Assembly (NCBI GenBank): GCA_910576385.1
Contig: CAJTIR010000009.1
Location: 1 to 64,000, forward strand
DNA length: 64,000 nt
Source of the DNA: Lachnospiraceae bacterium
Lineage (GTDB): Bacteria > Bacillota > Clostridia > Lachnospirales > Lachnospiraceae
Direction of reading: 5' to 3'
The notes under the pieces were generated by a model. That model had not been told where the DNA came from, did no database searches, and was given only the letters and a program-made list of their open reading frames with translations. Positions 27,264 to 36,489 of this stretch are shown here, one piece after another; position 1 is the stretch's first letter, and each line of letters starts with the position of its first letter. Made by a program: the position numbers and the translations under genes.

Positions 27264-28930
27264 ACTTCATATTCCTTTTTATATTCACTGGGGAGCTTTC
27301 CGGTATATGATTTGAACAGATGAGAAAAATAGGAAGGGTTGCTAATTCCGACCTGTTCACAGATGTTTCCAATACTGGTTTTGCCCTCTTCTAATAGTCT
27401 TTTCGCCTTTTCCATGCGGCACTGCATCAGATATCTCTTGAATGTCATGTGGAAGGTATTTTTAAATACACGTCCAAAATAAACTGGGTTTAAATACACA
27501 TGAGTGGCAACTGAAACAATAGATAATTCTTCATCATCTAAATGTTCTTCTATATAAGCAACGGCGGCCGAAATATATTCTTGAAAGTACCGAATTTCAT
27601 CCTGATCTGCACTCTGTTTTCTCTGCTCAATGGCTCGGCATAAAATTTTATAGCAGACATCCATCGCTCTTGTTGCATTAAGATTCTGGAGGTTAGAGTA
27701 ATAATTTTGGAATTGTTCTTTCATATTTTCTGTCAGTCCATAGGAATCCTTAATCATAAACTCTGCTTTTAACATCATCTTGTGCATATATTGGCATTGC
27801 TGTTCTTCCTGCGGCGGAAGACTATAGATAAATTGAATGAAGGCGTCCTTGAGATCTCTGGCATTATTTCGCCTGACAGCATTTACAATCAGAATCTCGG
27901 TATCTGCGGAACAAGGTTTTTCTTCTATCCCCGATGAAGAAGCCATATGGACAGAGGTTAAAGAAGAGTTTCCTTGTAAAAGATTGTGTGATGTGCCAGA
28001 ATACCCAGAGGGGATATCTTCTGATATAGTAAATGCACTAGCGCCAGATATACTGGCGAGGGCAAAAAGATTTTTGGCATCCTCATAGCTGCGCTTGATT
28101 CCTACAAGTCCCTTGTAGGGTTTAGAAATCGCTGCAATGACAGGGTATTTTTCTTTTTTCTTTACCATCTCCAGGATTTGTTTTAATGCTCTGACCGATA
28201 TATTTTCCTTTGTCTTGACAATAAAAATATAGTTGCCATCTTCATTTTCAAATTTCCAATAAAAAAACTGTTCTTGGATTTTCTCGGTCAACAATTGTAT
28301 CATTGCAAAACGCGCTGCCTCATAATCAAGCGAGTTGGTAATTTTATATGTTAGATCAATATCTACATATACCGTAATAAATTTATCATCATTTTCCAGT
28401 ACGTCATTGAGTGTGGTAAAGACTTCTTTTGCTTTCTCAGCAGGAATATGATTTTGCACATATTTTTGTACAATTACCTGCAGGAAGCTGTCAGCATCTT
28501 TGACAAGAAGTTTTTCCCAGCTATCATATTTTTCTTCATTTTTAATCTGCTCCATACAGGCGGACCAGGCGCCTTGCATAGTCTCGAGAAGTTTCTCGTC
28601 TTCAATGGGCTTTAGCAGATAGGCAAAGGCTCCAAGATCACATGCCTGTTGTGCATATTCAAAATCTCGGTAAGCACTGAGTACAATAAACAGACAGTCT
28701 ATACCTTCTTTCTCAATTTCTTCCATGACCATGAGACCAGATATTTGCTTCATTCTTATATCTGTCAGTACCACATGAGGCTGTTTTTCTTTTATTACAT
28801 GGATCGCTTGTTCTCCCGTTCTGGCGCTTCCCACTACCTCAAACCCCATTGCATTCCAGTCATAAGTTTTGAGAAGTCCTTCTAATAATATAGGTTCATC
28901 GTCTACAATAACTAATTTTAATAATCTCAT
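27260..28930 (-). CDS. Response regulator, YesN/AraC type
   Basis: 556 residues. The receiver domain spans 1-120 with the phospho-acceptor Asp in HVVLTDIRMKQISG and the switch Lys in YLLKPIEDEKLL. A long linker (about 130-440) follows. An AraC-type pair of helix-turn-helix motifs covers about 450-555 (LSIVSVATHVYLNPVYFGRVFK; GISNPSYFSHLFKSYTGKLPSEYKKEY). It is the first gene of the operon with the YesM-like kinase and a binding protein. It likely activates the downstream sugar-uptake genes. GGAGACATGT precedes the ATG. Confidence 0.94.
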   Translation of the reverse strand: MRLLKLVIVDDEPILLEGLLKTYDWNAMGFEVVGSARTGEQAIHVIKEKQPHVVLTDIRMKQISGLMVMEEIEKEGIDCLFIVLSAYRDFEYAQQACDLGAFAYLLKPIEDEKLLETMQGAWSACMEQIKNEEKYDSWEKLLVKDADSFLQVIVQKYVQNHIPAEKAKEVFTTLNDVLENDDKFITVYVDIDLTYKITNSLDYEAARFAMIQLLTEKIQEQFFYWKFENEDGNYIFIVKTKENISVRALKQILEMVKKKEKYPVIAAISKPYKGLVGIKRSYEDAKNLFALASISGASAFTISEDIPSGYSGTSHNLLQGNSSLTSVHMASSSGIEEKPCSADTEILIVNAVRRNNARDLKDAFIQFIYSLPPQEEQQCQYMHKMMLKAEFMIKDSYGLTENMKEQFQNYYSNLQNLNATRAMDVCYKILCRAIEQRKQSADQDEIRYFQEYISAAVAYIEEHLDDEELSIVSVATHVYLNPVYFGRVFKNTFHMTFKRYLMQCRMEKAKRLLEEGKTSIGNICEQVGISNPSYFSHLFKSYTGKLPSEYKKEYEV

Positions 28931-29186
28931 ACATGTCTCCGCTTAAATTGTCATAAGATACTTTACTTTTACAATCTTATTTTATTATCAGCGAAAAAAA
29001 TAAAATATTAAAAAATATACTTTCTATGTCAAAAAATATACCTCATACAAAATAACAAGAATTTGGCTGTATTTTGTGCGCTGAAAAAAGAGTTGCTGTA
29101 ACATAAGATCCAAGTATAATATATCGTAAATTTATTAGTACAAAATATCATACCTGAAACAATTCTTACAACAACTCTTCTATTTT

Positions 29187-29244
29187 GCCAAATGATTTGC
29201 TGTTTATCTTCAAAATGAGGGATTTTATCGGCAAATCATTTGGC
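29187..29244. repeat. 14-bp perfect inverted repeat, 30-base spacer
   Basis: GCCAAATGATTTGC (29187-29200) and GCAAATCATTTGGC (29231-29244) are exact complements. They lie in the gap 28931-29278, which holds no gene. The region also carries the promoter side of the YesN operon, though no consensus promoter is clear to me. No T-run follows, so this may be a regulator site or a small repeat element. Confidence 0.55.
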
Positions 29245-29278
29245 TTACGGGTATAGTTGGATATTTACAGAATCTTTG

Positions 29279-29677
29279 CTATCCGCCCAAGGTTTGTATC
29301 ATTTGATTTACAGCCCCAGAATCTGCGCCGAGCAGCTTCAAAATAAAACCGGCAGTCCAGATACAAAATCTGCGGAAATAGATAAATGCAAAGATAAATG
29401 CGGTTCCAAACGAGATTCCTGTGAGAAGTCTGCGTATATTGCCGCTCTCATAGGGGGTTAATCTCTGTAGAAAACCATCAAAAACCAGTGGGAACATCAT
29501 TAGCAGGATAATCCAAAATTGGGGACAGCCCCAAAATATTGCAATCGGAATACCTGCAATCATGCCCACCAGTTCTCCGGTACACCTTGCACAGATCGGA
29601 AACTGCTTTCCACGAAAATAAAAAGAGCGATCCGGTCTGGCATGGCAACCAAAAAAAATCCTTAAGAATTTTCCCAA
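29279..29677 (-). CDS. DUF2085 membrane protein
   Basis: I chose TTG 29677, which follows the previous stop by one base and has GGAG nine bases upstream. A TTG 12 codons earlier would overlap the neighbour. The motif CHARPDRSFYFRGKQFPICARCTGELVG is the DUF2085 signature, with a CH...CARC set that probably binds metal. Three to four membrane segments follow. Function of the family is unknown. It is coupled to the small membrane-protein gene upstream. Confidence 0.85.
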   Translation of the reverse strand: MGKFLRIFFGCHARPDRSFYFRGKQFPICARCTGELVGMIAGIPIAIFWGCPQFWIILLMMFPLVFDGFLQRLTPYESGNIRRLLTGISFGTAFIFAFIYFRRFCIWTAGFILKLLGADSGAVNQMIQTLGG

Positions 29678-29678
29678 C

Positions 29679-29900
29679 TTAGAATGCTCCAAGTGCCAGT
29701 CCTGCTGCCCCAAGGATTACAAAATAGATTACATAGACTATGACTGAAAGAATTACACTTATTAGTGCACCAATTCCTGCTGCTTTTGCTGTTCTAGGTT
29801 TCTGATCTTTCCATACCAGGAATAGGATCAATCCAACAACTGGAATACAGCATCCTAACAATCCCCATAAAAATCCGCCGTTATCGTTATTATTTTCCAT
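29679..29900 (-). CDS. Small membrane protein, 73 aa
   Basis: Two hydrophobic segments (about residues 9-28 and 40-70) flank a basic loop (KDQKPRTAKAAG). An Asn-rich N-terminus (MENNNDNGG) precedes them. The pattern resembles short DUF4190-like or zinc-ribbon-less relatives common in Lachnospiraceae. I cannot name a function. It is the first gene of a two-gene unit with DUF2085. Confidence 0.7.
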   Translation of the reverse strand: MENNNDNGGFLWGLLGCCIPVVGLILFLVWKDQKPRTAKAAGIGALISVILSVIVYVIYFVILGAAGLALGAF

Positions 29901-30006
29901 CTCACCACTCTCCTAACTTTATGAAAATAATTTAAAGATTATAAATATTTTATAAACTCTTGTTGTATTATGGCAGATCATGTCGCAATTGTCAATATGG
30001 TATTTA

Positions 30007-30050
30007 TTTGAGTTTCGTCATTTTGTATAAGAACCTATATTTCAGTACCA
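30007..30050. repeat. Half copy of a MITE-like repeat
   Basis: TTTGAGTTTCGTCATTTTGT and the following TATAAGAACCTATATTTCAG match the end of the MITE-like elements at 35108 and 40083. The opposite end is missing; the sequence instead runs into GGGCTGTCGCACTGAC. It looks like a decayed or truncated copy just downstream of rsmI. Confidence 0.55.
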
Positions 30051-30083
30051 AGATTGGGCTGTCGCACTGACATAAAATATAGT

Positions 30084-30926
30084 TTAGTCTTGCAGTAGTT
30101 TTGCATATACCTCTCGTTTACTGATTCCGCGGTCTTTTGCAACTTGCTTCATGGCTTCTTTTCGCGACATGCCCTGAGTCTCATATTGTGCCATATGTTC
30201 TTTTAGTGAAATGTTCTCCCAGTTTTTGTGTTGTTCTTGTTTTAATTCTTGCATGCTTTTGCCCTGTATCACCAGAACAAATTCTCCTTTCGGAGTCTGT
30301 TCCTGATAAAGATTCAGAGCCTCGTATAAAGAAGTTGTAAAAGTAGTTTCATATTTCTTAGTCAGTTCCCGACAGAGTGTAATCGGGCGATCGCCTAAAA
30401 TGTTATATAATTCCTGCAAGGTTTTTAGCAGATGATGCGGCGCTTCATAGAGAATAATGGTTCGGGTTTCTGATTTTAGAGAGTCAAGGATAGCTGACCG
30501 TTCTTTTTTGTCTCTGGGAAGAAAGGCTTCAAATGCAAAACGCCTGCTGGCAAGTCCAGACAGCGTCAAAGCGGTTATACAGGCGCAAGCTCCAGGGAGG
30601 GAGGTCACTTCAATGCCGGATTGATAACAGATGCGAACCAGATCTTCTCCAGGATCTGAAATACCAGGGGTTCCGGCATCGGTAATTAGGGCAATATTCT
30701 CTCCAGATCTCATTTTTTCAATAAGTTGATAGGCCTTTTCAATCTTATTATATTCATGATAGCTGGTCATTGGGGTCCTAATTTCAAAATAATTTAATAA
30801 TTTGATGGAATTACGTGTGTCCTCTGCTGCGATCAGATCTACTTCTCTCAGCGTGCGCAATACCCGCAGCGTGATGTCTTCCAGATTTCCGATCGGCGTA
30901 GCGCATAGATATAATTTTCCTTGCAT
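30084..30926 (-). CDS. rsmI: 16S rRNA (cytidine-2'-O)-methyltransferase RsmI
   Basis: 280 residues, full length for RsmI (YraL/YabC family). The SAM-binding and tetrapyrrole-methylase-like fold shows as YLCATPIGNLEDITLRVLRTL at the N-terminus, LITDAGTPGISDPGEDLV and EAPHHLLKTL. RsmI methylates the ribose of C1402 in 16S rRNA. In Bacillus it follows yaaT-yabA-yabB, and the same order is seen here with trmN6. AAAGGAA precedes the ATG. Confidence 0.95.
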   Translation of the reverse strand: MQGKLYLCATPIGNLEDITLRVLRTLREVDLIAAEDTRNSIKLLNYFEIRTPMTSYHEYNKIEKAYQLIEKMRSGENIALITDAGTPGISDPGEDLVRICYQSGIEVTSLPGACACITALTLSGLASRRFAFEAFLPRDKKERSAILDSLKSETRTIILYEAPHHLLKTLQELYNILGDRPITLCRELTKKYETTFTTSLYEALNLYQEQTPKGEFVLVIQGKSMQELKQEQHKNWENISLKEHMAQYETQGMSRKEAMKQVAKDRGISKREVYAKLLQD

Positions 30927-31063
30927 AAGAGTTCCTTTCTGACAAGTATGATGTCTGATGGATGAATATCCGGCGTAGATTTAAGAGAGATTAACCTGAT
31001 ATTACAATAGAAATTACATTGATATATCAGTGTAGTAACGTTGGTAAGATTTTCATTGCTTCG

Positions 31064-31801
31064 TTAATATCCATAAATATCATAGATTTCATCTGTATAA
31101 ACTCCAGGTTTGCGGTAGACAATCAAAGGCTTCTCTATTGTAATTCGAGGATTTCCCCCGCGCAGCCCTTCCAGCAATACCATGTTAGGTTCTTTATCTT
31201 TAAAGGGATATACAAGCTGCATTCGTTTTGGTTCCAGACCATACTGATGCATTAGAACCATAATTTCTGTAAGGCGGAACGGACGGTGTACCATATAAAA
31301 CCGTCCCTGTGGTTTTAAAATCCGTGCACTCTCCCGAATCACATCTTCCAGGCAGCAGAGGATCTCGTGGCGGGCAATGGCTTTGGCTTCATTCGGGTTG
31401 GTCAGTCCATGTTGTCCTGTCATATAGGGGGGATTGGTGGTGACAACATGAAAAGAAGATGCTCCAAATATTCTGGAAGCATCCTTGATATCACCGATTT
31501 CAATGTTAATTTTATCTTCAAGATGGTTGTATGCAACACTGCGCCTTGCCATATCTGCACTTTCAGGCTGGATTTCCAGTCCTGTAAAGTGCAGTCCTTG
31601 AGTCTTGGCTTCAAGCAAAATGGGAATTATACCTGTTCCAGTGCCCAGATCGAGAGCGGTCTCCTGCTTCTTTACCCTAGCAAAACCAGAAAGCAGAACG
31701 GCATCCATGCCAAAACAAAACTTCTTTGGATTCTGGATGATATAATATCCATTGCGGTGCAGCTCGTCCAACCGTTCATTTTCTAATAATTCTACAGACA
31801 T
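31064..31801 (-). CDS. tRNA1(Val) (adenine37-N6)-methyltransferase-like
   Basis: 245 residues of the TrmN6/YfiC (YabB in Bacillus) type. The SAM motif is ALDLGTGTGIIPILLE and the N6-adenine methyltransferase motif NPPY is present in VVTTNPPYMTG. The opening ERLDELHRNGYYIIQNPKKFCFGMDAVLL is typical. It sits between yaaT and rsmI as in Bacillus. GGAGATATGAT precedes the ATG. Confidence 0.92.
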   Translation of the reverse strand: MSVELLENERLDELHRNGYYIIQNPKKFCFGMDAVLLSGFARVKKQETALDLGTGTGIIPILLEAKTQGLHFTGLEIQPESADMARRSVAYNHLEDKINIEIGDIKDASRIFGASSFHVVTTNPPYMTGQHGLTNPNEAKAIARHEILCCLEDVIRESARILKPQGRFYMVHRPFRLTEIMVLMHQYGLEPKRMQLVYPFKDKEPNMVLLEGLRGGNPRITIEKPLIVYRKPGVYTDEIYDIYGY

Positions 31802-31816
31802 ATCATATCTCCAAAT

Positions 31817-32725
31817 TTAATGGGTATCATCGATTTTTGATTTCCCTTTATCCTCCAAAGCAGATAATTCTTTCATTTCCTCTGGGGAGAGTTTCATATG
31901 TTCTTTTCTACGCTTTGATCTAAAGCGTAGCTGACCGACCTTATATTCTCGGATTTCCTTTTCATCATCGATTTCTACAATCACTTTCACCGTTTGGCGC
32001 AGGACACTGACACTGTGAACCTCACCTTTTAATTTATCACTTGTAGTTACATAATCTCCCACACTGGGCAGATGGCTGTTTAAGTATTCATAAGTTTCTT
32101 CTTCATTCTTCAGACAGCACATCAGCCTGCCGCAGACACCAGAAATCTTGGAAGGATTTAAAGAAAGATTTTGTTCTTTTGCCATTTTAATAGATACAGG
32201 AGCAAATTCAGATAAAAAGGTATGGCAACATAGAGGTCTGCCGCAGATCCCTATTCCACCCAATATTTTCGTCTCATCTCGGACGCCAATTTGACGCAAT
32301 TCAATACGAGTACGAAATACAGAAGCCAGATCCTTGACAAGTTCTCTGAAATCAATGCGGCCGTCAGCCGTAAAGTAAAACAGCAGCTTGTTATTGTCAA
32401 ATGTAAATTCTGCATCGACCAGTTTCATTTCCATATGATGTTTTTGAATTTTTTCTAAGCAAATCTGGAAAGCTTCTTGTTCTTTCTGACGGTTTTTGGC
32501 TTCTGTTTTCTCATCCTCAGGCGTGGCAATGCGAATCACAGGTTTTAAGGGCTGTATCACTTTATCCTCTGGCAGTTCTCTGGAGGCGATCATCACTGTG
32601 CCAAATTCAATACCTCTGGCAGTTTCTACAATGACATGGCTGCCGAGAGTGATTTCAAATTGCATGGGGTCAAAGTAATAGATTTTTCCTGCTTTGCGGA
32701 ATCTGACTCCAACTACTTTTATCAT
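31817..32725 (-). CDS. ricT: RicT/YaaT, PSP1-domain protein
   Basis: 302 residues with the PSP1 domain at about 60-200. The Cys-rich segments GGIGICGRPLCCHTFL and SGVCGRLMCCLKNEEETYEYL match the ligands of the Fe-S-containing RicT. In Bacillus RicT joins RicA and RicF to stimulate RNase Y-dependent mRNA maturation and affects sporulation and competence. The gene follows holB by three bases, the same order as in Bacillus. The C-terminus is a charged tail. Confidence 0.93.
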   Translation of the reverse strand: MIKVVGVRFRKAGKIYYFDPMQFEITLGSHVIVETARGIEFGTVMIASRELPEDKVIQPLKPVIRIATPEDEKTEAKNRQKEQEAFQICLEKIQKHHMEMKLVDAEFTFDNNKLLFYFTADGRIDFRELVKDLASVFRTRIELRQIGVRDETKILGGIGICGRPLCCHTFLSEFAPVSIKMAKEQNLSLNPSKISGVCGRLMCCLKNEEETYEYLNSHLPSVGDYVTTSDKLKGEVHSVSVLRQTVKVIVEIDDEKEIREYKVGQLRFRSKRRKEHMKLSPEEMKELSALEDKGKSKIDDTH

Positions 32726-32728
32726 AAT

Positions 32729-33718
32729 TTAGTTCTCCTTTATGGTCAGCAGCAGCAATTCCATGACCAGATCAAAATTTACATTGGCATTGAGACGGCG
32801 TTTTGCCTTGTCTAAAGCTTTGATCATGGTTTCAAGCCCTTCATAGGAGCTTTTGCTGGCCTGCTTTTTTATGTCATAAACCTCATCCTTAAAGATCAGG
32901 CTGTTTACATCAGAAGTAGCTTTGTATAATAAGACGTCTCGATACCAGATCAGCATAATATCCAAATAGTCATTGATTTCCAATTTATATTCACGAATTT
33001 GTTTGATGGATTCGATCAATTCATATAATTCAATCTCTTTGATTCGTTTTAAAAGCTGCAGCGCTGCGTTTTTAATTTCATTAAAATTCTCAGAGCTGGC
33101 AAGCTGAATGGCTTTCCCTACATTTCCCTGAGCAAATGCAGTACAGACTGCCGCCTTGTAATCTGGAAGCTGATAACGCTCCATCAAAAAACTGCGGATC
33201 TCATCATTGGAAACAGCCTTTAAATTTAGAGTAATGCACCGGGAAAGGATGGTTGGCAGAAATGCATCCGCATTGGTAGTCAAAAGCATGATTATCGCAT
33301 AGGCTGGCGGTTCTTCTATGGTTTTTAGAAGTGCATTCTGCGCTTGCGGGCTCATCTTTTCCGCTTCGTCAATGATATAGATTTTGTAAGGGGAAGCATA
33401 GGGTTTTATGCCGATATCGTTGTTAATTTGCTTTCGGATATCATCTACAGAGATGGTATTTGGCTTTTCATGCTGCAAATAGATAATATCGGGCTGATTG
33501 CCGGAAAGCGTCTGTTTGCAGGAATGACATTCCATACATCCTTCTGTGCCGTGTTGTTCACACTGCAATGCCAAAGCAAAACTTTTGGCCAATGCCATTT
33601 TTCCAGATTGATCTGCTCCATTGAATATGTAGGCATGAGATACCTTGTTCATGGAAATCGCGTTCTGTAAATGTTCTTTTATCTGTTTGTGTCCTATAAT
33701 ATTTGAAAAGCCAGCCAT
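32729..33718 (-). CDS. holB: DNA polymerase III delta' subunit
   Basis: 329 residues of the clamp-loader AAA+ type. The P-loop is degenerate (GADQSGKMALAKS), normal for delta'. A zinc-binding cluster (CEQHGTEGCMECHSC) and the segment IIDEAEKMSPQAQNALLKTIEEPP follow. LTTNADAFLPTILSRC contains the SRC sensor motif. Delta' helps load the sliding clamp. It sits between yaaR and yaaT as in other Bacillota. Confidence 0.95.
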   Translation of the reverse strand: MAGFSNIIGHKQIKEHLQNAISMNKVSHAYIFNGADQSGKMALAKSFALALQCEQHGTEGCMECHSCKQTLSGNQPDIIYLQHEKPNTISVDDIRKQINNDIGIKPYASPYKIYIIDEAEKMSPQAQNALLKTIEEPPAYAIIMLLTTNADAFLPTILSRCITLNLKAVSNDEIRSFLMERYQLPDYKAAVCTAFAQGNVGKAIQLASSENFNEIKNAALQLLKRIKEIELYELIESIKQIREYKLEINDYLDIMLIWYRDVLLYKATSDVNSLIFKDEVYDIKKQASKSSYEGLETMIKALDKAKRRLNANVNFDLVMELLLLTIKEN

Positions 33719-33806
33719 AAAAATTCCTCATTTCTGATGCTTATCCGAATGCTGAAAGGCAAAGCGGATGTGGTGCCTAAGGTTATCTTGTACAATGTTG
33801 TTGTGT

Positions 33807-34247
33807 TTAAGTGGAGATATCCAAAAGAAGTCCTCGGATTTCGCCTACTTTACTTAAAATAGAGAGATGATCTTTTTCATCTTTTACCAGTTCACTTGCA
33901 AGGTCATCTAAATTTTTATCTACCAATTTTACAATCCCATAGACACGGTGACGACCTCTGCGATCGAGAAAATTTTCTCTGGAAAATTTATGTGAGCGGT
34001 TGACAACTTCATTTAAAAAATCTTTTACTAGTTCCCGATATTTCTTCATATCCCGAATATCCATGTGCTCTGCAAGCTTTTCTCCCTGCGTGGTGATGTC
34101 GCTCATCAGGCCATTTAGTTTTTCTTGCAGCTGCGCTTCCTCAATATGGCTTGCCAGTGCAAATTTAAAGCTGCCGTCCGTCTTTTCTACCGGTTGCGGA
34201 GCCTCTGCGGGTTGTGTGGGAATTAGTTCATTTACTTTTAGCGCCAT
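33807..34247 (-). CDS. YaaR family protein (DUF327)
   Basis: About 146 residues from the ATG giving [10 protein letters not shown], preceded by AGGTGA. The C-terminal [49 protein letters not shown] is the DUF327 signature. Function is unknown, but the gene is regularly linked to holB. Bacillus tmk and yaaQ neighbours are missing; a guanylate-kinase-like gene takes their place. Confidence 0.88.
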   Translation of the reverse strand: MALKVNELIPTQPAEAPQPVEKTDGSFKFALASHIEEAQLQEKLNGLMSDITTQGEKLAEHMDIRDMKKYRELVKDFLNEVVNRSHKFSRENFLDRRGRHRVYGIVKLVDKNLDDLASELVKDEKDHLSILSKVGEIRGLLLDIST

Positions 34248-34411
34248 AAAATCACCTGCCTTTCTGTTATTAATCATTATCGGTTGTTTTTCGGTGGTTG
34301 TAAAGCAAAAATTGGGTTTTTACACTACCATTTTATTCCCACTGGCAATCAACAGGCAGTCATGCCCTGATGAATATTGGCTCACTGCCTTTTATCACTA
34401 ATGAAGTAGGA

Positions 34412-35023
34412 TTATGCATCATTTACAGAGCCAGCAATGATGTTCTGTTTGATATAGGCGGTCAATTCCAGTGTACAGTGTACAATATCATCATTGATGA
34501 ATGATCTCTTAATTCCAGCGTCCTCTAAATGCTGTGGTGAGAAATCTTCCAGATCTGCCAGGAATCTGCGGCATAATTCCTCATAGTCAGGATTTTTCTG
34601 CATCTGCTCTCTGGTGATCGCTCTGCGCATCCGCTCTTCATTATCTAGTTCAATATATAAAGGAACCAGGGAATCCGCACCGAAATAGTTCTGTAATTTC
34701 AAGTAGGATTCTAACGTGCCGATAATCAGATAATCGTTTTGAGCCAGGTTAATCTGATGATCATTGACAGTAAAGTATTTCCAGACTCCCTGCACCGTTT
34801 GATAGGCACGCAGCTCAATGATTTTTCCCTGTTGTTCTAGTTGAAGTTGTTCTTGTTCTGATAAAAAAAAGTATTCCACACCGTTTCTCTCGCCAGAGCG
34901 GGGAGGGCGTGTTGTGTAGGGGATCAGTGTTTGTATAGAAAGGCTTTTATCTGTGATAATTCGTTTGTATAGCGTATCTTTTCCACAGGCACTTTTTCCC
35001 ATTAAGCAAAATATTTTTCCCAT
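34412..35023 (-). CDS. Guanylate kinase-like P-loop protein
   Basis: 203 residues. The P-loop is CLMGKSACGKDTLYKRI, and the GMP-binding-like segment is YTTRPPRSGERNGVEYFFLS, as in guanylate kinases. Classical Gmk has GPSGAGK in its P-loop, so the GKSACGKD version marks a paralogous group found near yaaR-holB in Lachnospiraceae. A nucleotide-kinase function is likely but substrate is uncertain. The C-terminal half diverges from Gmk. It precedes yaaR on the minus strand. Confidence 0.75.
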   Translation of the reverse strand: MGKIFCLMGKSACGKDTLYKRIITDKSLSIQTLIPYTTRPPRSGERNGVEYFFLSEQEQLQLEQQGKIIELRAYQTVQGVWKYFTVNDHQINLAQNDYLIIGTLESYLKLQNYFGADSLVPLYIELDNEERMRRAITREQMQKNPDYEELCRRFLADLEDFSPQHLEDAGIKRSFINDDIVHCTLELTAYIKQNIIAGSVNDA

Positions 35024-35098
35024 ATTATTCCTAGAATGTTTATTTTATTTATTTGTGTTCTAATATAGTATAGTATAGCTTGTGGGAAAATGCAAAAC

Positions 35099-35311
35099 AA
35101 ATTATTGTTTGAGTTTCCGCATTTTTTATAACAACCGATTTTATAGTGCCAAAAGGTCTTGCTGCCTTTGGCAGCATAGACATCTTGCACAAAAAGCGTC
35201 TGGAAAGCTAGCTTTCCATAGCGCTTTTATGTGCAAAGTGTTTCCATCACTTTGTGCTGGAAACCTTTTGGTACTATGAATTACAAAATGAGGAAACTCA
35301 AAAAATTATTG
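35099..35311. mobile_element. MITE-like element with 9-bp direct repeats
   Basis: The element (35108-35302, 195 bp) has imperfect terminal inverted repeats TTTGAGTTTCCGCATTTT and AAAATGAGGAAACTCAAA. It is bordered on both sides by the same nine bases AAATTATTG (35099-35107 and 35303-35311), a probable target duplication. The interior is strongly palindromic, including the 18-bp TGGAAAGCTAGCTTTCCA and GCCAAAAGG...CCTTTTGG. It encodes nothing. It must be moved by a transposase elsewhere. The remainder of the gap (35312-35568) holds no gene I can support. Confidence 0.8.
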
Positions 35312-35568
35312 GGACTATCACATTATTATTTCTGTTCGTGCGATAGCTTTGCTTTTGGCATTCTCATGATAAATAAACGCCAAATAGCTAAACTCATATT
35401 ATGATTTTTGCATTTTACCATCTCAAATTAGCAGTTCGCAAGTATCGTTCTTGTATTATTTCTTTTGTCTGTTAAAGTATGCCTTATAAACTCAGCAAAT
35501 GGCGATCATGGAGTACTATAAATGGAGCCATTCTGTGGAGGACCAAATGACAGAAGGAGGAAATTTGC

Positions 35569-36489
35569 ATGGAAGCTGCAGTGAAAGTGGAACAGCTAAA
35601 GAAATATTACCATGAGACAAAAGCAGTGGATGATATCAGTTTTGAGGTGGCTAAGGGGGAATTGTTCGGATTCCTTGGGGTCAATGGCGCGGGAAAATCT
35701 ACGACGATTAACATGCTCTGTACTTTGCAGGAACCTACAGGGGGCAGAGCATGGATCAATGGTTTGGAACTTGGCAGGGAAAATGAAGCGATTAAAAAAC
35801 AGATTGGCGTGGTGTATCAAAACAATTGTCTCGATCAATTGCTGACTGTGCGAGAAAATCTTCTGCTGCATGGCAGTCTTTATGAGACAGACAGCAGCCA
35901 ACTTAGAAAGAATCTTGCTCATGTCACAGAAATTTTGGGACTTTCAGATCTGTTAATGCGTCCATTCGGCAAACTTTCAGGTGGACAGAAACGCAGATGT
36001 GAAATCGCCAGGGCCTTGATGCATACACCTCAAATTTTATTTTTAGATGAACCGACTACTGGATTAGATCCGGCAACCAGGAAAAGTATGTGGAAGACCG
36101 TTTATACACTGCAAAGAGAAATGAACATGACGGTATTTTTAACTACCCATTATATGGAAGAGGCGGCCAAGGCAGATCATATCGGTATCATGGCGCAAGG
36201 GCATTTTGTGGAATATGGGACGCCGTTTTCCCTAAAGGAAGCTTATGCCAAAGATAAATTGTACCTAATACCAGATACTGGAAAGAAACAAGAGATTTTA
36301 CATTATCTTGTCGTACAGAATAAGGAATATACAGTCAGTGATGAAGTGATTCGTGTGAAATTGGGCAGTACTTTGGAGGCTTTGCCTTTGCTCAAGGAGC
36401 TCCGACCGTTGATACAAGGATTTGAAGTGATTCAAGGAACGATGGATGATGTATTTTTAAATATCACAGAAAAGGGGAATAAGAAATGA
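35569..36489 (+). CDS. ABC transporter ATPase (exporter type)
   Basis: 306 residues. The P-loop is GVNGAGKST, followed by the signature LSGGQKRRCEIARAL, Walker B ILFLDEPTTGLDPATR and switch TTHYMEEAAKADHIG. A C-terminal DUF4162-like extension ends the protein. This is the DrrA/CcmA-type ATPase used with ABC-2 permeases for drug or lipid export. GAGGAAATTT precedes the ATG. Its stop overlaps the permease start by four bases. LytTR and DUF3021 genes follow and likely regulate the unit. Confidence 0.92.
   Translation: MEAAVKVEQLKKYYHETKAVDDISFEVAKGELFGFLGVNGAGKSTTINMLCTLQEPTGGRAWINGLELGRENEAIKKQIGVVYQNNCLDQLLTVRENLLLHGSLYETDSSQLRKNLAHVTEILGLSDLLMRPFGKLSGGQKRRCEIARALMHTPQILFLDEPTTGLDPATRKSMWKTVYTLQREMNMTVFLTTHYMEEAAKADHIGIMAQGHFVEYGTPFSLKEAYAKDKLYLIPDTGKKQEILHYLVVQNKEYTVSDEVIRVKLGSTLEALPLLKELRPLIQGFEVIQGTMDDVFLNITEKGNKK

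Noticed and set aside
34412-35023. Housekeeping guanylate kinase gmk
   Set aside because: The P-loop and C-terminal half differ from classical Gmk, so only a guanylate-kinase-like call is made.
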